Position numbers and translations under genes: made by a program | The notes under the pieces: model-generated | Databases searched by the model: none | The model's input: only the letters and a program-made list of their open reading frames with translations | What the model was told of the DNA's origin: nothing | Shown here: piece after piece, positions 46,276 to 56,416 of the stretch | Layout of the letters: each line of letters opens with the position of its first letter | Position numbering within the stretch: the first letter of the stretch is position 1 | From: Devosia sp. | GTDB lineage: Bacteria > Pseudomonadota > Alphaproteobacteria > Rhizobiales > Devosiaceae | Direction of reading: 5' to 3' | Length of the DNA stretch: 64,000 nt | Assembly (NCBI RefSeq): GCF_017307495.1 | Contig: NZ_JAFKHE010000012.1 | Span: forward strand, 124,001 to 188,000

Positions 46276-47775
46276 ATGGCCCGTTACGATATCCCCACCT
46301 TGAAGGAAGAGATCGAGGACGACACCGTCGAGAAGGTGCTCGCGCTCGATGTCGAGAACTACAAGTACGGATTCGAGACCAAGCTCGAGGTCGAACGCGC
46401 GCCCAAGGGGCTGAGCGAAGAGGTCATCCGCTTCATCTCGATGAAGAAGGAAGAGCCCGAGTGGATGCTCGAGTGGCGCCTCGACGCCTACAAGCGCTGG
46501 CTCACCATGGATGAGCCGACCTGGGCCAAGGTGCACTACCCCAAGATCGACTTCCAGGACATGTACTACTACGCGGCGCCGAAGAGCTCGAACCGGCCGA
46601 AGTCGCTGGACGAGGTCGATCCGGCCCTGCTCGAGATGTACGAGAAGCTGGGCGTGCCGCTGAAGGAGCGCGAGCTGCTGGCCGGGGTCGAACAGCCCAG
46701 GGTGGCCGTGGATGCGGTGATCGACTCGGTCTCGGTCGCGACCACGTTCCGCGCCGAGCTGAACAAGATGGGCATCATCTTCTGCTCGATCAGCGAGGCC
46801 ATCCGCGAGTACCCGGACCTCGTGAAGCAGTACCTCGGCTCGGTCGTGCCGGTCAGCGACAACTACTACGCGACGCTGAACTCTGCGGTCTTCACCGACG
46901 GCTCGTTCTGCTACATCCCCAAGGGCGTGCGCTGCCCGATGGAGCTTTCGACCTACTTCCGCATCAACGAGGCCAAGACCGGCCAGTTCGAGCGCACGCT
47001 GCTGATCGCCGACGAGGGCGCCTACGTGAGCTATCTCGAAGGCTGCACGGCGCCGGCGCGCAACGAGCACCAGCTGCATGCGGCGGTGGTCGAGCTGGTG
47101 GCCATGAAGGACGCCGAGATCAAGTACTCGACGGTCCAGAACTGGTTCCCGGGCGACAAGGACGGCAAGGGCGGGGTCTATAACTTCGTCACCAAGCGCG
47201 GCGACTGCCGCGGCGACAACTCCAAGATCAGCTGGACGCAGGTGGAAACCGGTTCGGCCATCACCTGGAAGTACCCGAGCTGCATCCTGCGCGGCGACAA
47301 TTCGTCGGGCGAGTTCTACTCGATCGCCATTTCGAACGGCTACCAGCAGGTCGACAGCGGCACCAAGATGCTGCACCTGGGCAAGAACACCACGAGCCGG
47401 ATCATTTCCAAGGGCATCGCGGCGGGGTTCTCGGACAACACCTATCGCGGCCAGGTCTCGGCCCACGCCAAGGCCAAGGGCGCCCGCAACTTCACGCAGT
47501 GCGACAGCCTGCTGATCGGCGACAAGTGCGGCGCGCACACCGTGCCCTACATCGAGAGCCGCAACGCATCGGCCGTGTTCGAGCACGAGGCGACGACGTC
47601 CAAGATTTCCGACGACCAGATGTTCTATTGCATGCAGCGCGGGCTCTCTGAGGAGGAAGCGGTGGCGCTGATCGTCAACGGCTTTGTCCGCGATGTACTG
47701 CAGCACCTGCCGATGGAGTTCATGGTCGAGACGCAGAAGCTGATCTCGATCTCGCTCGAAGGCAGCGTCGGCTAG
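46276..47775 (+). CDS. sufB: Fe-S cluster assembly scaffold SufB
   Basis: SufB is the main scaffold subunit of the SufBC2D complex, receiving sulfur and iron to build clusters. It has 499 residues, the usual length, with the conserved beta-helix core ([23 protein letters not shown] region, here [16 protein letters not shown]) and the C-terminal Cys-containing segment ([19 protein letters not shown]). The ATG at 46276 is 10 bp after the desulfurase stop. It belongs to the SUF operon with sufC and sufD. Confidence 0.97.
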   Translation: MARYDIPTLKEEIEDDTVEKVLALDVENYKYGFETKLEVERAPKGLSEEVIRFISMKKEEPEWMLEWRLDAYKRWLTMDEPTWAKVHYPKIDFQDMYYYAAPKSSNRPKSLDEVDPALLEMYEKLGVPLKERELLAGVEQPRVAVDAVIDSVSVATTFRAELNKMGIIFCSISEAIREYPDLVKQYLGSVVPVSDNYYATLNSAVFTDGSFCYIPKGVRCPMELSTYFRINEAKTGQFERTLLIADEGAYVSYLEGCTAPARNEHQLHAAVVELVAMKDAEIKYSTVQNWFPGDKDGKGGVYNFVTKRGDCRGDNSKISWTQVETGSAITWKYPSCILRGDNSSGEFYSIAISNGYQQVDSGTKMLHLGKNTTSRIISKGIAAGFSDNTYRGQVSAHAKAKGARNFTQCDSLLIGDKCGAHTVPYIESRNASAVFEHEATTSKISDDQMFYCMQRGLSEEEAVALIVNGFVRDVLQHLPMEFMVETQKLISISLEGSVG

Positions 47776-47836
47776 CCCCGGTTTCAAATCTCGCGAGGCG
47801 CCCCTGGCGACTCCGGATCACGTTTTGGAGAAGATA

Positions 47837-48601
47837 ATGACCACCCCAATGCTCGAAATCCGCAACCTGCATGTCCGCATCGAGGAGCGTGAGATCCTCA
47901 GGGGCGTGAACCTGATCGTGCCCAAGGGTGAAGTGCACGCCATCATGGGCCGGAACGGTTCGGGCAAATCGACGCTGAGCTATGTGCTCGCCGGAAAGGA
48001 AGACTACGAGGTCACCGAGGGCGAAGTGCTGCTCGACGGCGTGAACATCCTCGAGATGGAGCCGTCGGACCGCGCCGTGGCCGGGCTGTTCCTCGCCTTC
48101 CAGTACCCGATCGAAATCCCGGGCGTCGCCACCATGACCTTCCTCAAGGCGGCGCTCAATGCGCAGCGCAAGGCGCGCGGCGAGAGCGAAATCTCGACGC
48201 CCGACTTCATGAAGGCGGTCAGGGATGCCGGCAAGGCGCTGCATATCGACGCCGACATGCTGAAGCGTGCCCTCAATGTCGGTTTCTCCGGCGGCGAGAA
48301 GAAGCGCGCCGAGATCCTGCAGATGGCGCTGCTGAAGCCCAAGATGTGCATTCTGGACGAGACCGACTCCGGCCTCGACATCGACGCGCTCAAGGTCGTG
48401 TCCGACGGCGTGAACGCCCTGCGCGGGCCGGATCGCTCCATGCTTGTCATCACGCACTACCAGCGTCTGCTCAACCACATCGTGCCGGATGTCGTGCATG
48501 TCTTCTCCGACGGCCGTGTCGTCGAGTCGGGGGGCAAGGACCTGGCGCTCGAACTCGAGGGCAAGGGCTATGCGGGCTTCGACGAGGAGAAGGCGGCGTG
48601 A
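47837..48601 (+). CDS. sufC: SufC ATPase
   Basis: SufC is the ABC-type ATPase of the SufBC2D scaffold complex. The 254-residue protein has Walker A GRNGSGKSTLSYV near residue 36, the SufC signature LNVGFSGGEKKRAEI near residue 145, and Walker B MCILDETDSGLDIDAL. The ATG at 47837 has GGAG 6 bp upstream. A TTG 12 bp earlier is less likely. Its stop overlaps the sufD GTG (GTGA), so translation is coupled. Confidence 0.97.
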   Translation: MTTPMLEIRNLHVRIEEREILRGVNLIVPKGEVHAIMGRNGSGKSTLSYVLAGKEDYEVTEGEVLLDGVNILEMEPSDRAVAGLFLAFQYPIEIPGVATMTFLKAALNAQRKARGESEISTPDFMKAVRDAGKALHIDADMLKRALNVGFSGGEKKRAEILQMALLKPKMCILDETDSGLDIDALKVVSDGVNALRGPDRSMLVITHYQRLLNHIVPDVVHVFSDGRVVESGGKDLALELEGKGYAGFDEEKAA

Positions 48602-49806
48602 GCGTCCACGTACCGGTTCGTCTCGGCCCCGCCGAGAGCAAGCTGATCGAACAGCTGACGGCGGCTGGTGCAGTCGCCGAGGCCGAGCGTCTCACCGGCT
48701 CCGGCCTGCCGACACGCCGTGTCGAGGCTTATCATTACACCGACCTGAAGCAGTTGCTCCGCGCCGTGCCGGAACTCGCTGGCGCAGCCGAGGCGGCCAG
48801 TGCCCCGGCGCTCCGCGTCGCCGGTGCGCATCAGTTGATGATCGCCAACGGCATCGTGCAGGAGTCCGGCACGGCCCCCGCTGGTGTCATCGTCGGCAAG
48901 ACGACGGGCGGCGTGTTGTCGACGCGTGACGACATCGTTACCCGTTTGAACAATGCCCTTGTCGGGGAAGCGCTGACCCTCGAGCTGGACGGCTCGGTCG
49001 ATCCGGTGATCCAGATCGACCGCCGCACCGAGGGTGGGGCCGGACATTCCACCAGTGCCGCCAAGATCTATGTCGGCGACGGCAGCAGCGCGGTGATCCT
49101 CGATACCTATTCGGGCAGCGACGAGGCGCACCTCGGCAATCACGCTACCTACCTGGCGCTGGGCAAGAACGCCAAGGTGACGCACATCACCGTCAACCTT
49201 GCCGGCTCGAAGGCCACGCACTTCGCCTCCAACGAGTACCACCTCGCCGAGGGCGCGCAGTTGCGGACGCTGATCATCAATGCCGGCGCCGCGCTGAGCC
49301 GCACGCAGCTCTTCCCGAAGTACGAGGGCGCGGGCGCCCATGCCGACGTGACCGGGCTCAACCTCGTGTCGGACGGCCAGCACGCCGACATCACCATGGA
49401 CGCGCTGCACGCCGTGCCGCATACGTCCTCCAAGCCGCTGTTCAAGTCGATCGCCCGCGGTCGTTCCAGGGCCGTGGTGCAGGGTCGGCTGGTCGTGGCG
49501 CGTGACGCGCAGAAGACCGACGCCAAGCTGATGAGCCAGGGGCTGATGCTGTCGGACGAGGCGGAAATCCTCGCCAAACCCGAGCTCGAGATCTACGCCG
49601 ACGATGTGGTCTGCGGCCACGGCGCGACGAGCGGGCAGCTGGACGAGGACCACATGTTCTACCTGTTGAGCCGCGGCATACCCAAGGCCGAGGCGGAGAC
49701 CATGCTGGTGCGGGCGTTCCTCGCCGAGCTGATCGATCCGATCGAGGACCAGGCGCTCAACGAGGCGCTGACGGACGTGGTCGACGGGTGGCTGGCGCGG
49801 GGCTGA
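48598..49806 (+). CDS. sufD: SufD scaffold subunit
   Basis: SufD is the SufB-like partner in the SufBC2D complex and helps iron entry. The 402-residue protein starts at a GTG overlapping the sufC stop and has the family N-terminal PTRRVEAYHYTDLKQLL and C-terminal CGHGATSGQLDEDHMFYL. A 134-bp palindromic repeat separates it from sufS, so the operon is interrupted in sequence though probably still read through. Confidence 0.95.
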   Translation: MSVHVPVRLGPAESKLIEQLTAAGAVAEAERLTGSGLPTRRVEAYHYTDLKQLLRAVPELAGAAEAASAPALRVAGAHQLMIANGIVQESGTAPAGVIVGKTTGGVLSTRDDIVTRLNNALVGEALTLELDGSVDPVIQIDRRTEGGAGHSTSAAKIYVGDGSSAVILDTYSGSDEAHLGNHATYLALGKNAKVTHITVNLAGSKATHFASNEYHLAEGAQLRTLIINAGAALSRTQLFPKYEGAGAHADVTGLNLVSDGQHADITMDALHAVPHTSSKPLFKSIARGRSRAVVQGRLVVARDAQKTDAKLMSQGLMLSDEAEILAKPELEIYADDVVCGHGATSGQLDEDHMFYLLSRGIPKAEAETMLVRAFLAELIDPIEDQALNEALTDVVDGWLARG

Positions 49807-49815
49807 TCCGCAAGA

Positions 49816-49949
49816 AAGGCCCCCTCACCCGGAGCACTGCGTGCTCCGACCTCTCCCCCAAGGGAGAGGTGGTGGTGGGGCGATATGGTGCCTCAGTCAC
49901 CTCTCCCTTGGGGGAGAGGTCGCCGCGAAGCGGCGGGTGAGGGGGCCTT
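49816..49949. repeat. Nested palindrome between sufD and sufS
   Basis: The 134-bp element has outer arms AAGGCCCCCTCACCCG and CGGGTGAGGGGGCCTT, and inner arms of 24 bp that are perfect reverse complements (49849-49872 with 49898-49921). Two further small hairpins, CGGAGCACTGCGTGCTCCG and CGCCGCGAAGCGGCG, sit in the flanks between the outer and inner arms. It is non-coding and resembles intergenic repeats of alphaproteobacteria. Confidence 0.85.
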
Positions 49950-49970
49950 CGCAGCCCCATTGGATAGTAG

Positions 49971-51191
49971 ATGACCTTCGACCTCGCCAAAGTCCGTGCC
50001 GATTTCCCGATCCTCGAGGAGAAGATCCACGGGCATCGGCTGGTCTATCTCGACTCGGGCGCATCGGCGCAGAAGCCGAATGCGGTGCTGGACAAGATGG
50101 ACTGGGCGCATCGGCACGCCTACGCCAACGTACATCGCGGCCTGCACACGCTCGCCAACCGGGCGACCGAGGCCTACGAGGATGGGCGAAAGGCCGTGCA
50201 GCGCTTCATCAATGCCGGCCGGACCGAGGAGATCATCTTCACGCGCTCGGCCACCGAGGCGATCAACCTCGTGGCGTCGTCGTTCCTCGGGCCGCGGATC
50301 GGGGAGGGCGACGAGATCGTGCTCTCGATCATGGAGCACCACTCCAACATCGTGCCGTGGCACTTCCACCGCGAGCGCAAGGGTGCGGTGCTGAAGTGGG
50401 TCGACGTCGCCGATGACGGGAGCTTTTCGCTCGACAGGTTCGAGCAGGCGCTGTCGCCGAAGACCAGGATGGTCGCCATCACGCACATGTCGAACGTGCT
50501 GGGCACGGTGACGCCGATCAAGCAGATCATCGAGATCGCGCATGCGCGCGGCATTCCGGTGCTCGTCGACGGCAGCCAGGGCGCGGTGCACCGCAAGGTC
50601 GACGTGCAGGATCTCGGCGCGGATTTCTACGTCTTCACCGGCCACAAGCTCTACGGCCCGACCGGCATCGGCGTGCTCTACGGCAAGTACGAACTGCTCG
50701 CCGACATGCAGCCGTTCAACGGTGGCGGCGAGATGATCGATACCGTGACGATGGACGCCATCACCTACAACGAACCGCCGCACCGCTTCGAGGCGGGCAC
50801 GCCGCCGATCGTCCAGGCGATCGGGCTCGGCGCGGCGATCGATTATGTGGAGAGTATCGGACACGGCGCTGCCGAGACGCACGAAGCGGAACTGACCGCT
50901 TACGCGTTGGAGCGGCTGGGCCGCATCAACTCGCTGCGCCTGATCGGCACCGCGCCGGGCAAGGGCGGTATCTTCTCGTTCGAGCTCAAGGGCGCCCATG
51001 CCCATGACGTCTCGACCATCCTCGACCGCTACGGCATCGCCGTGCGCGCCGGGACGCACTGCGCCATGCCGCTGCTGAAGCGGTTCGGAGTCACCTCTAC
51101 CTGCCGCGCTTCCTTCGGCCTATATACCGGCAGGGATGATATCGATGCGCTGGTCGAGGGCATTGAGAAGGCGCGAAGCTTCTTCGCGTAG
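49971..51191 (+). CDS. sufS: Cysteine desulfurase SufS
   Basis: This is a 406-residue class II (SufS/CsdA-type) PLP desulfurase. The PLP Lys is in VFTGHKLYGPTGIGVLYG near residue 225, and the catalytic Cys is in RAGTHCAMPLLKRFG near residue 364. It supplies persulfide to the SUF scaffold, normally through SufE or SufU. Neither sufE nor sufU is in this operon. It starts just after the palindromic repeat. Confidence 0.96.
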   Translation: MTFDLAKVRADFPILEEKIHGHRLVYLDSGASAQKPNAVLDKMDWAHRHAYANVHRGLHTLANRATEAYEDGRKAVQRFINAGRTEEIIFTRSATEAINLVASSFLGPRIGEGDEIVLSIMEHHSNIVPWHFHRERKGAVLKWVDVADDGSFSLDRFEQALSPKTRMVAITHMSNVLGTVTPIKQIIEIAHARGIPVLVDGSQGAVHRKVDVQDLGADFYVFTGHKLYGPTGIGVLYGKYELLADMQPFNGGGEMIDTVTMDAITYNEPPHRFEAGTPPIVQAIGLGAAIDYVESIGHGAAETHEAELTAYALERLGRINSLRLIGTAPGKGGIFSFELKGAHAHDVSTILDRYGIAVRAGTHCAMPLLKRFGVTSTCRASFGLYTGRDDIDALVEGIEKARSFFA

Positions 51192-51224
51192 GGGCGCGAA
51201 GCCGTTTCGCCTTAAGGATTTGAG

Positions 51225-51641
51225 ATGATGGACGAAGCAAACGACCTGCCTGCCGAAGCCGAGGCGCCCGAGGCCGCTGCGGGCGATGTGCTGCGCATCA
51301 CGCCGAACGTGTCCGGCGCGCTGCCTCCCGACGAGGTCGAGCGGATTACCAAGGACCTGATCGGCGCCCTGAAGACGGTCTATGACCCGGAAATCCCGGT
51401 CGACATCTATGAGCTCGGGCTCATCTACAAGGTCGACCTGGACGATGACCGGAACCTTGCGATCGACATGACGCTCACCGCGCCGGGCTGCCCGGTGGCA
51501 GGCGAGATGCCGGGCTGGGTCGAGAACGCGGCCATGTCGGTCGAGGGCATCCAGAATGTCACTGTCAACATGGTGTATGATCCACCGTGGGATGCGTCGC
51601 GCATGAGCGAAGAAGCCCAGGTCGCGCTCAACTGGTGGTAA
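51225..51641 (+). CDS. sufT: SUF-associated DUF59 (MIP18-like) protein
   Basis: This 138-residue protein has a Glu/Ala-rich N-terminal tail and a DUF59/MIP18 domain: VYDPEIPVDIYELGLIYKV, then MTLTAPGCPVAGEMPGW with the conserved Cys. The family helps mature Fe-S proteins and is encoded within SUF clusters. The tandem ATGs at 51225 and 51228 leave the exact start ambiguous. The gene is between sufS and sufA. Confidence 0.92.
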   Translation: MMDEANDLPAEAEAPEAAAGDVLRITPNVSGALPPDEVERITKDLIGALKTVYDPEIPVDIYELGLIYKVDLDDDRNLAIDMTLTAPGCPVAGEMPGWVENAAMSVEGIQNVTVNMVYDPPWDASRMSEEAQVALNWW

Positions 51642-51693
51642 TCCCGAGCGAAGCGGTCTATATATCGTCTTGTTACGATGAAGGTCTGTAGCG

Positions 51694-52074
51694 ATGGCCC
51701 TGAAGATCATGAGCCTCACCGATGCCGCTGCCGAGCGCATCAACGAGATCATCGAGGATAGCGACAAGCCGGTCGTGGGCGTGCGCGTCGGCATCAAGAA
51801 CGCCGGCTGTGCAGGGCAGGCCTACACGCTCGACTACGTGGCCGAGCCGGTCGCCGGCGACGACCATGTCGAGGACAAGGGCGTGCACGTCTTCGTCGAG
51901 CCCAAGGCGACGCTGTTCCTGCTCGGCACGGTGATGGATTTCGAGGAGGACATCCTGAAATCCGGCTTCACCTTCAAGAACCCCAACCAGACCGGCGAAT
52001 GCGGCTGCGGCGAAAGCGTGCAGCTCAAGCCAGCCGACCTGAAGGCCCTGGCCGAGGCGCGCGCGCACGCCTGA
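51694..52074 (+). CDS. sufA: A-type Fe-S carrier SufA/IscA
   Basis: This is a 126-residue A-type carrier that takes clusters from the scaffold to targets. All three conserved cysteines are present: KNAGCAGQAYTLDYV and GECGCGESV. The C-terminal extension after the last Cys is longer than usual and Ala/Lys-rich (LKPADLKALAEARAHA). It is the last gene of the SUF operon. The half repeat 52099-52130 follows. Confidence 0.96.
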   Translation: MALKIMSLTDAAAERINEIIEDSDKPVVGVRVGIKNAGCAGQAYTLDYVAEPVAGDDHVEDKGVHVFVEPKATLFLLGTVMDFEEDILKSGFTFKNPNQTGECGCGESVQLKPADLKALAEARAHA

Positions 52075-52098
52075 GCTTTCCGCAGGTTCGAAGGGCCC

Positions 52099-52130
52099 AG
52101 AGTTCCCGCTTTCGCGGGAATGACCGGTGA
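52099..52130. repeat. Half copy of double-hairpin repeat
   Basis: Only the right half of the element is present: AGTTCCCGCTTTCGCGGGAA, then TGACCGGTGA. It lies 25 bp after the sufA stop, where it could also act as a weak transcription end. Confidence 0.7.
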
Positions 52131-52314
52131 GCCCGGCGGCCCGGCGTGTGGCGATTGGATCCGCAAGTGTTGCATCCTCGGCGCGAACTCCGCTAAACCC
52201 GTCGGGCTTGCTTCAACCTCACCCCGGCGACAGGACCGGGCCAATCGACAGATCGATGTGTCCGGCGCTGCCGGAGTGAGAGCGGCTTCGACCGCTGATT
52301 GACGGAGTCTCCAA

Positions 52315-53589
52315 GTGACCGCCGCTCTCCACGCAAAGCTCGAGGCTTTGACGATAGTCCCGCCCGACCATCCGCTCGTCGGTCGCGTGACTCCGCCGGG
52401 ATCGAAATCGATCACAAATCGCGCGCTCCTGCTGGCTGCCCTCGCGAAGGGGACGAGCCACCTCACCGGCGCGCTCAAGAGCCGCGACACCCAGTTGATG
52501 GCGCGGGCGCTCGAGCAGATGGGGATCACCGTCGAGGAGCCCGACGCGACCAGCTTCGTCGTCACCAGCGACGGCACGTTCAAGGCACCGACGGAAGCGC
52601 TGATGCTCGGTAATGCCGGCACGGCGACCCGCTTTCTCACCGCTGCCGTGTCGCTGGTGAGGGGCAGGGTGGTCATCGACGGCGACGAGGCGATGCGCAA
52701 GCGCCCGATCGAGCCGCTGCTCGTCGCCCTCCGCTCGCTCGGTATCGATGCGGCGAGCGAGACGGGCTGTCCACCCGTGGTGATCAACGGGACCGGTACC
52801 TTTGGTTCGGGGCGGGTCGAGATCGATGGCGGGTTGTCCAGCCAGTACGTATCGGCCCTGCTCATGGCTGCTCCGTTCGGCCAAGGCCCGATCGAGGTGG
52901 CGTTGACCGGCAAGGACCTCGATGCGCGCGGCTATGTGAACCTGACGCTGGCCGCGATGCGGGCCTTCGGCGCCGACGTGACGCAGGTTGACGAGATGAC
53001 CTGGCGCGTGCAGCCGACCGGCTACCGCGCCACCGATTTCCACATCGAGCCCGACGCCTCGGCCGCTACCTATCTCTGGGCGGCGGAAGCCCTGACCGGC
53101 GGCAGGATCGACCTGGGCGTGCCGATGGACGCATTCACCCAGCCCGATGCCGAGGCGGCAAAGCTGATCCGGATGTTCCCGCGCATGCCCGCCGTTATCG
53201 ATGGCTCGCAGATGCAGGACGCAGTGCCGACTCTGGCCGTGCTCGCCGCCTTCAACGAGACCCCCGTTCGTTTCGTCGGGATCGCCAACCTGCGGGTGAA
53301 GGAGTGCGACCGTATCTCGGCGCTGTCGACCGAGCTCAACCGCATCCGTCCCGGGCTGGCGCGCGAGGAGGGGGACGATCTGGTCGTCAACTCCGACCCT
53401 GCGCTCGCCGGGCAGGTGCTGCCGACCAGCATCGAGACCTACGAGGACCACCGCATCGCCATGAGCTTTGCGCTCGCCGCGCTGAGGATTGGCGGCATCT
53501 CGATCCTCGACCCCGCATGCGTCGGCAAGACCTATCCCGGCTACTGGGACGCCTTGCGCTCGCTGGGGGTGGAGACGATCGACAGCTAG
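52315..53589 (+). CDS. aroA: 3-phosphoshikimate 1-carboxyvinyltransferase (EPSP synthase), divergent
   Basis: EPSP synthase joins shikimate-3-phosphate and phosphoenolpyruvate in aromatic amino acid synthesis. The 424-residue protein has the substrate motif PGSKSITNRALLLAAL (residues 28-43), LGNAGTATRF near residue 100 and the C-terminal EDHRIAMSFAL. It differs from the canonical rhizobial aroA: no cmk-rpsA follows, and the motifs are closer to the KSITNR/GNAGTATR type. The start is a GTG at 52315. Its stop overlaps the convergent GGDEF gene stop (CTAG). It may be a second copy. Confidence 0.9.
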   Translation: MTAALHAKLEALTIVPPDHPLVGRVTPPGSKSITNRALLLAALAKGTSHLTGALKSRDTQLMARALEQMGITVEEPDATSFVVTSDGTFKAPTEALMLGNAGTATRFLTAAVSLVRGRVVIDGDEAMRKRPIEPLLVALRSLGIDAASETGCPPVVINGTGTFGSGRVEIDGGLSSQYVSALLMAAPFGQGPIEVALTGKDLDARGYVNLTLAAMRAFGADVTQVDEMTWRVQPTGYRATDFHIEPDASAATYLWAAEALTGGRIDLGVPMDAFTQPDAEAAKLIRMFPRMPAVIDGSQMQDAVPTLAVLAAFNETPVRFVGIANLRVKECDRISALSTELNRIRPGLAREEGDDLVVNSDPALAGQVLPTSIETYEDHRIAMSFALAALRIGGISILDPACVGKTYPGYWDALRSLGVETIDS

Positions 53590-54647
53590 GCGGCACCCAC
53601 CGCCGCGAGGTCGTCCCGCGCGAGTTCGTTTTCGCTGACCACCTTGTTCCGCCCACCGTGCTTGGCGGCGTAAAGGCAGCGGTCGGCCCGCTCGATCAGG
53701 CTCGATTGAGTATCGGACGGTCGGAAGCACGCGACGCCGAACGAGGCGGTAACGCGGCCCAGCTTCTCGTTGGTCGAACGCTTCAACAATTCCTTGGCGT
53801 GGATGGCCTTGCGGATGTTGTCGGCGACGATCACCGCCCCCTCAAGGTCCGTGTCCGGCAGCACCGCCGCGAACTCCTCGCCGCCGTAGCGGGCCGCGAT
53901 GTCCTTGCCCTTGATGTTTGACTTGAGCGTCATCGCGACGAGGCGCAGCACCTGGTCACCGGTCTGGTGCCCCCAGGTGTCGTTGAAGCGCTTGAAATGA
54001 TCAATGTCGACAAGCAGCAGGCAGAGGTGCTGCCCGGTTTCGCGCGAGCGCCCCACGGCGTGGGCTAGCCCTTCGTCAAAGGCCTTGCGGTTGTGTATCT
54101 TGGTCAGCGGGTCGAGCAGCGCCTCGCGGCGGACGTCGTCGAGGTCGCGCTGCAGGGCTTCGATGTCGTCGCGTGACGCCTGGAGGCTCATTTCGAGGCG
54201 GTGGTTGGCATCCTGCATGCGGCGGGTCTCGGCGAGCAGGGCGCTGGCCAGGGTCCGCAGTTCCGCCGCGTCGTGCTCATCCTGGCCCAGGTCGCCGCTG
54301 GCGACCTGCAGCGACGCCGAATAGGCGGAGGCAGTGGTCATCGCTGAATCGATGGCGTCGTGAACGGCGACGATCCGCTTCGACATGCGCTCCGACACGC
54401 CCGACATGCGGGCATTGGTGTCCTGCGCCTTCAGGAACTCATTGTAGAGCCGCTCGGCGATGTCGGAGGTGACATGGCCTTCGCGAAAGATCTCGTTGAC
54501 ACGATTGTTGAGCGCCGGGTTCACACCTGTCGCATAGGTATAGAGCAGCTCGTAGAACTGCGGGTAGGGCGGGATAAGGGCGCGCTTGAGCAGTTCAAGT
54601 GCCGACGACGCGTAGCCAAGCGCCCGCCTGAATTCCTGTTCTGACAC
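53586..54647 (-). CDS. GGDEF diguanylate cyclase
   Basis: This 353-residue cytoplasmic protein has an N-terminal helical region (about residues 1-170) with a predicted coiled-coil segment (LEMSLQASRDDIEALQRDLD). It is followed by a GGDEF domain with the active site RYGGEEFAAVL near residue 255 and the metal Asp in LLVDIDHFKRFND. The position usually holding the RxxD inhibitory site reads KGKD, so product inhibition may be lost. The start is a GTG with GGGGGAG upstream. The palindrome TCGGAAAGCATTTTCCGA lies at 54681-54698. Confidence 0.92.
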   Translation of the reverse strand: MSEQEFRRALGYASSALELLKRALIPPYPQFYELLYTYATGVNPALNNRVNEIFREGHVTSDIAERLYNEFLKAQDTNARMSGVSERMSKRIVAVHDAIDSAMTTASAYSASLQVASGDLGQDEHDAAELRTLASALLAETRRMQDANHRLEMSLQASRDDIEALQRDLDDVRREALLDPLTKIHNRKAFDEGLAHAVGRSRETGQHLCLLLVDIDHFKRFNDTWGHQTGDQVLRLVAMTLKSNIKGKDIAARYGGEEFAAVLPDTDLEGAVIVADNIRKAIHAKELLKRSTNEKLGRVTASFGVACFRPSDTQSSLIERADRCLYAAKHGGRNKVVSENELARDDLAAVGAA

Positions 54648-54783
54648 GGCTCCCCCAAGGCTCCGACCCTCGTCGGTAGATCGGAAAGCATTTTCCGACC
54701 TTCAGACTTAATGAGCGGTAAAAGCGGAGGCCGTTGCCAGCAATTCTACGCAGATGTGATCGGTTTTTCTGTTGATCCCGTCG

Positions 54784-56145
54784 TCATCGACGAAGAAGGA
54801 AGGCGGGAACTGGCCCGTCGGTGCCGAATGGCGAATCGGCGACTATGCCTTCGATCGGTTGGTCTGCAGAACTACGGGCCGGCGCCTCGGCTTCACCGGA
54901 GCGCCGGCTGCCGCGGCGCGGGCGCTCGTTGCGCGCAGTGCGCTCGTGGCGCTCACGCCTCGGTGCGGGCTCTGCCCGGGCCTCGCCGTTCGGCGTGCCG
55001 GTCGGTTCCGCGCTCCCGGCCAGACGCGCCTCGGGAATGTCCTTGGCGATCAGCTTGGTGATCGCATCCACGTATTTGCCGTCCGACGGCGCCACCAGCG
55101 TCACGGCGACGCCGGAGCGGCCCGCGCGGCCAGTGCGGCCGATGCGGTGCACGTAGTCTTCAGCATGCGTCGGCACGTCGAAGTTGAATACGTGGCTCAC
55201 CGCGGGAATGTCGAGGCCGCGTGCCGCAACATCGCTGGCCACGAGCAGCTGGAGCTTGTCGGTCTTGAACGCGTCGAGCGTTTCCATGCGGCTCTTCTGG
55301 TCCATGTCGCCGTGCAGCCCGGCGGCGGAGAAGCCATGCTTCTCGAGCGAGCGGGCGAGGGTGGCGACATCACGCTTGCGGTTGCAGAAGATGATCGCGT
55401 TCTTGAGGTTCTCTTCACCACGGATCAGGCGGCGCAGGGCGTCGCGCTTTTCCTCGGGCTTGCCCGAGACGCGTACAAGCCGCTGCTCGATCGTGTCGGC
55501 GGTCGAATTCTGGCGCGCCACTTCGATCTTGATCGGATCGCGCAGGAAGCGCGCCGTGAGGCGCTGAATCTCGGGCGGCATGGTGGCCGAAAAGAACAGG
55601 GTCTGGCGGCGCGTGGGCAGCAGCCCGCAGATGCGCTCGATATCGGGGATGAAGCCCATGTCGAGCATGCGGTCGGCCTCGTCAATGACGAGGATGTCGA
55701 CGCCGGTGAGCAGGATGCGGCCGCGCTCGAACTGGTCGAGCATGCGACCGGGTGTTGCGATCAGCACGTCCGCGCCACGATCGAGCACCTTGTTCTGGTC
55801 CTCGAACGACACACCGCCGATCAGCAGCGCGACGTTGAGCCTGTGGTTCTTGCCGTACTTCTCGAAGTTCTCGTGCACCTGGGCAGCGAGTTCGCGCGTC
55901 GGCTCGAGGATAAGGGTGCGGGGCATGCGGGCCCGGGCCCTTCCGCTCTCGAGAAGGGTCAGCATGGGAAGGACGAAGGAGGCCGTCTTGCCCGTTCCCG
56001 TCTGGGCGATGCCGATAATGTCCCGCTTTTCAAGGACATGCGGGATTGCCTGGGCCTGGATATCGGTAGGCTTGGTGTAGCCGGATGCGGCAACCGCATC
56101 GATTACCTTGGCGCTAAGGCCGAGCCCGGAGAAGTCATTTGCCAA
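54784..56145 (-). CDS. DEAD-box RNA helicase, RhlE-like
   Basis: This 453-residue ATP-dependent RNA helicase has Walker A AQTGTGKT near residue 46, PTRELA, DEAD ([10 protein letters not shown]), SAT and the C-terminal [14 protein letters not shown] basic, low-complexity tail ([19 protein letters not shown]) probably binds RNA. The start is a TTG at 56145 ([11 protein letters not shown]). No better in-frame ATG was found, so the start is tentative. It lies downstream of parE on the same strand. Confidence 0.92.
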   Translation of the reverse strand: MANDFSGLGLSAKVIDAVAASGYTKPTDIQAQAIPHVLEKRDIIGIAQTGTGKTASFVLPMLTLLESGRARARMPRTLILEPTRELAAQVHENFEKYGKNHRLNVALLIGGVSFEDQNKVLDRGADVLIATPGRMLDQFERGRILLTGVDILVIDEADRMLDMGFIPDIERICGLLPTRRQTLFFSATMPPEIQRLTARFLRDPIKIEVARQNSTADTIEQRLVRVSGKPEEKRDALRRLIRGEENLKNAIIFCNRKRDVATLARSLEKHGFSAAGLHGDMDQKSRMETLDAFKTDKLQLLVASDVAARGLDIPAVSHVFNFDVPTHAEDYVHRIGRTGRAGRSGVAVTLVAPSDGKYVDAITKLIAKDIPEARLAGSAEPTGTPNGEARAEPAPRRERHERTARNERPRRGSRRSGEAEAPARSSADQPIEGIVADSPFGTDGPVPAFLLRR

Positions 56146-56416
56146 ATCAGTGGTCCGCTCAAGTCGGTAGGGCAGGTCGACGAGCAGTTACTTGAGGAAC
56201 AGCGGGTCGACATCTCGTCGCGGGGCGCAGCCGTTCCAGCCTCGGCTGCACTCACGGCAACCCATCCGGACTCCGCCCTTCCGGAAGTGCGCGCGACGCG
56301 CCCGGAACATAGTGGAAACCCTTTGCGAGTCAACGAGATTCGCGGCGCCTTGCTTAACCGAGTGATGAACTCGGGTGGACTGCGTTTCGCAGCACGCAGT
56401 GAGCCGGAAGTATTCG

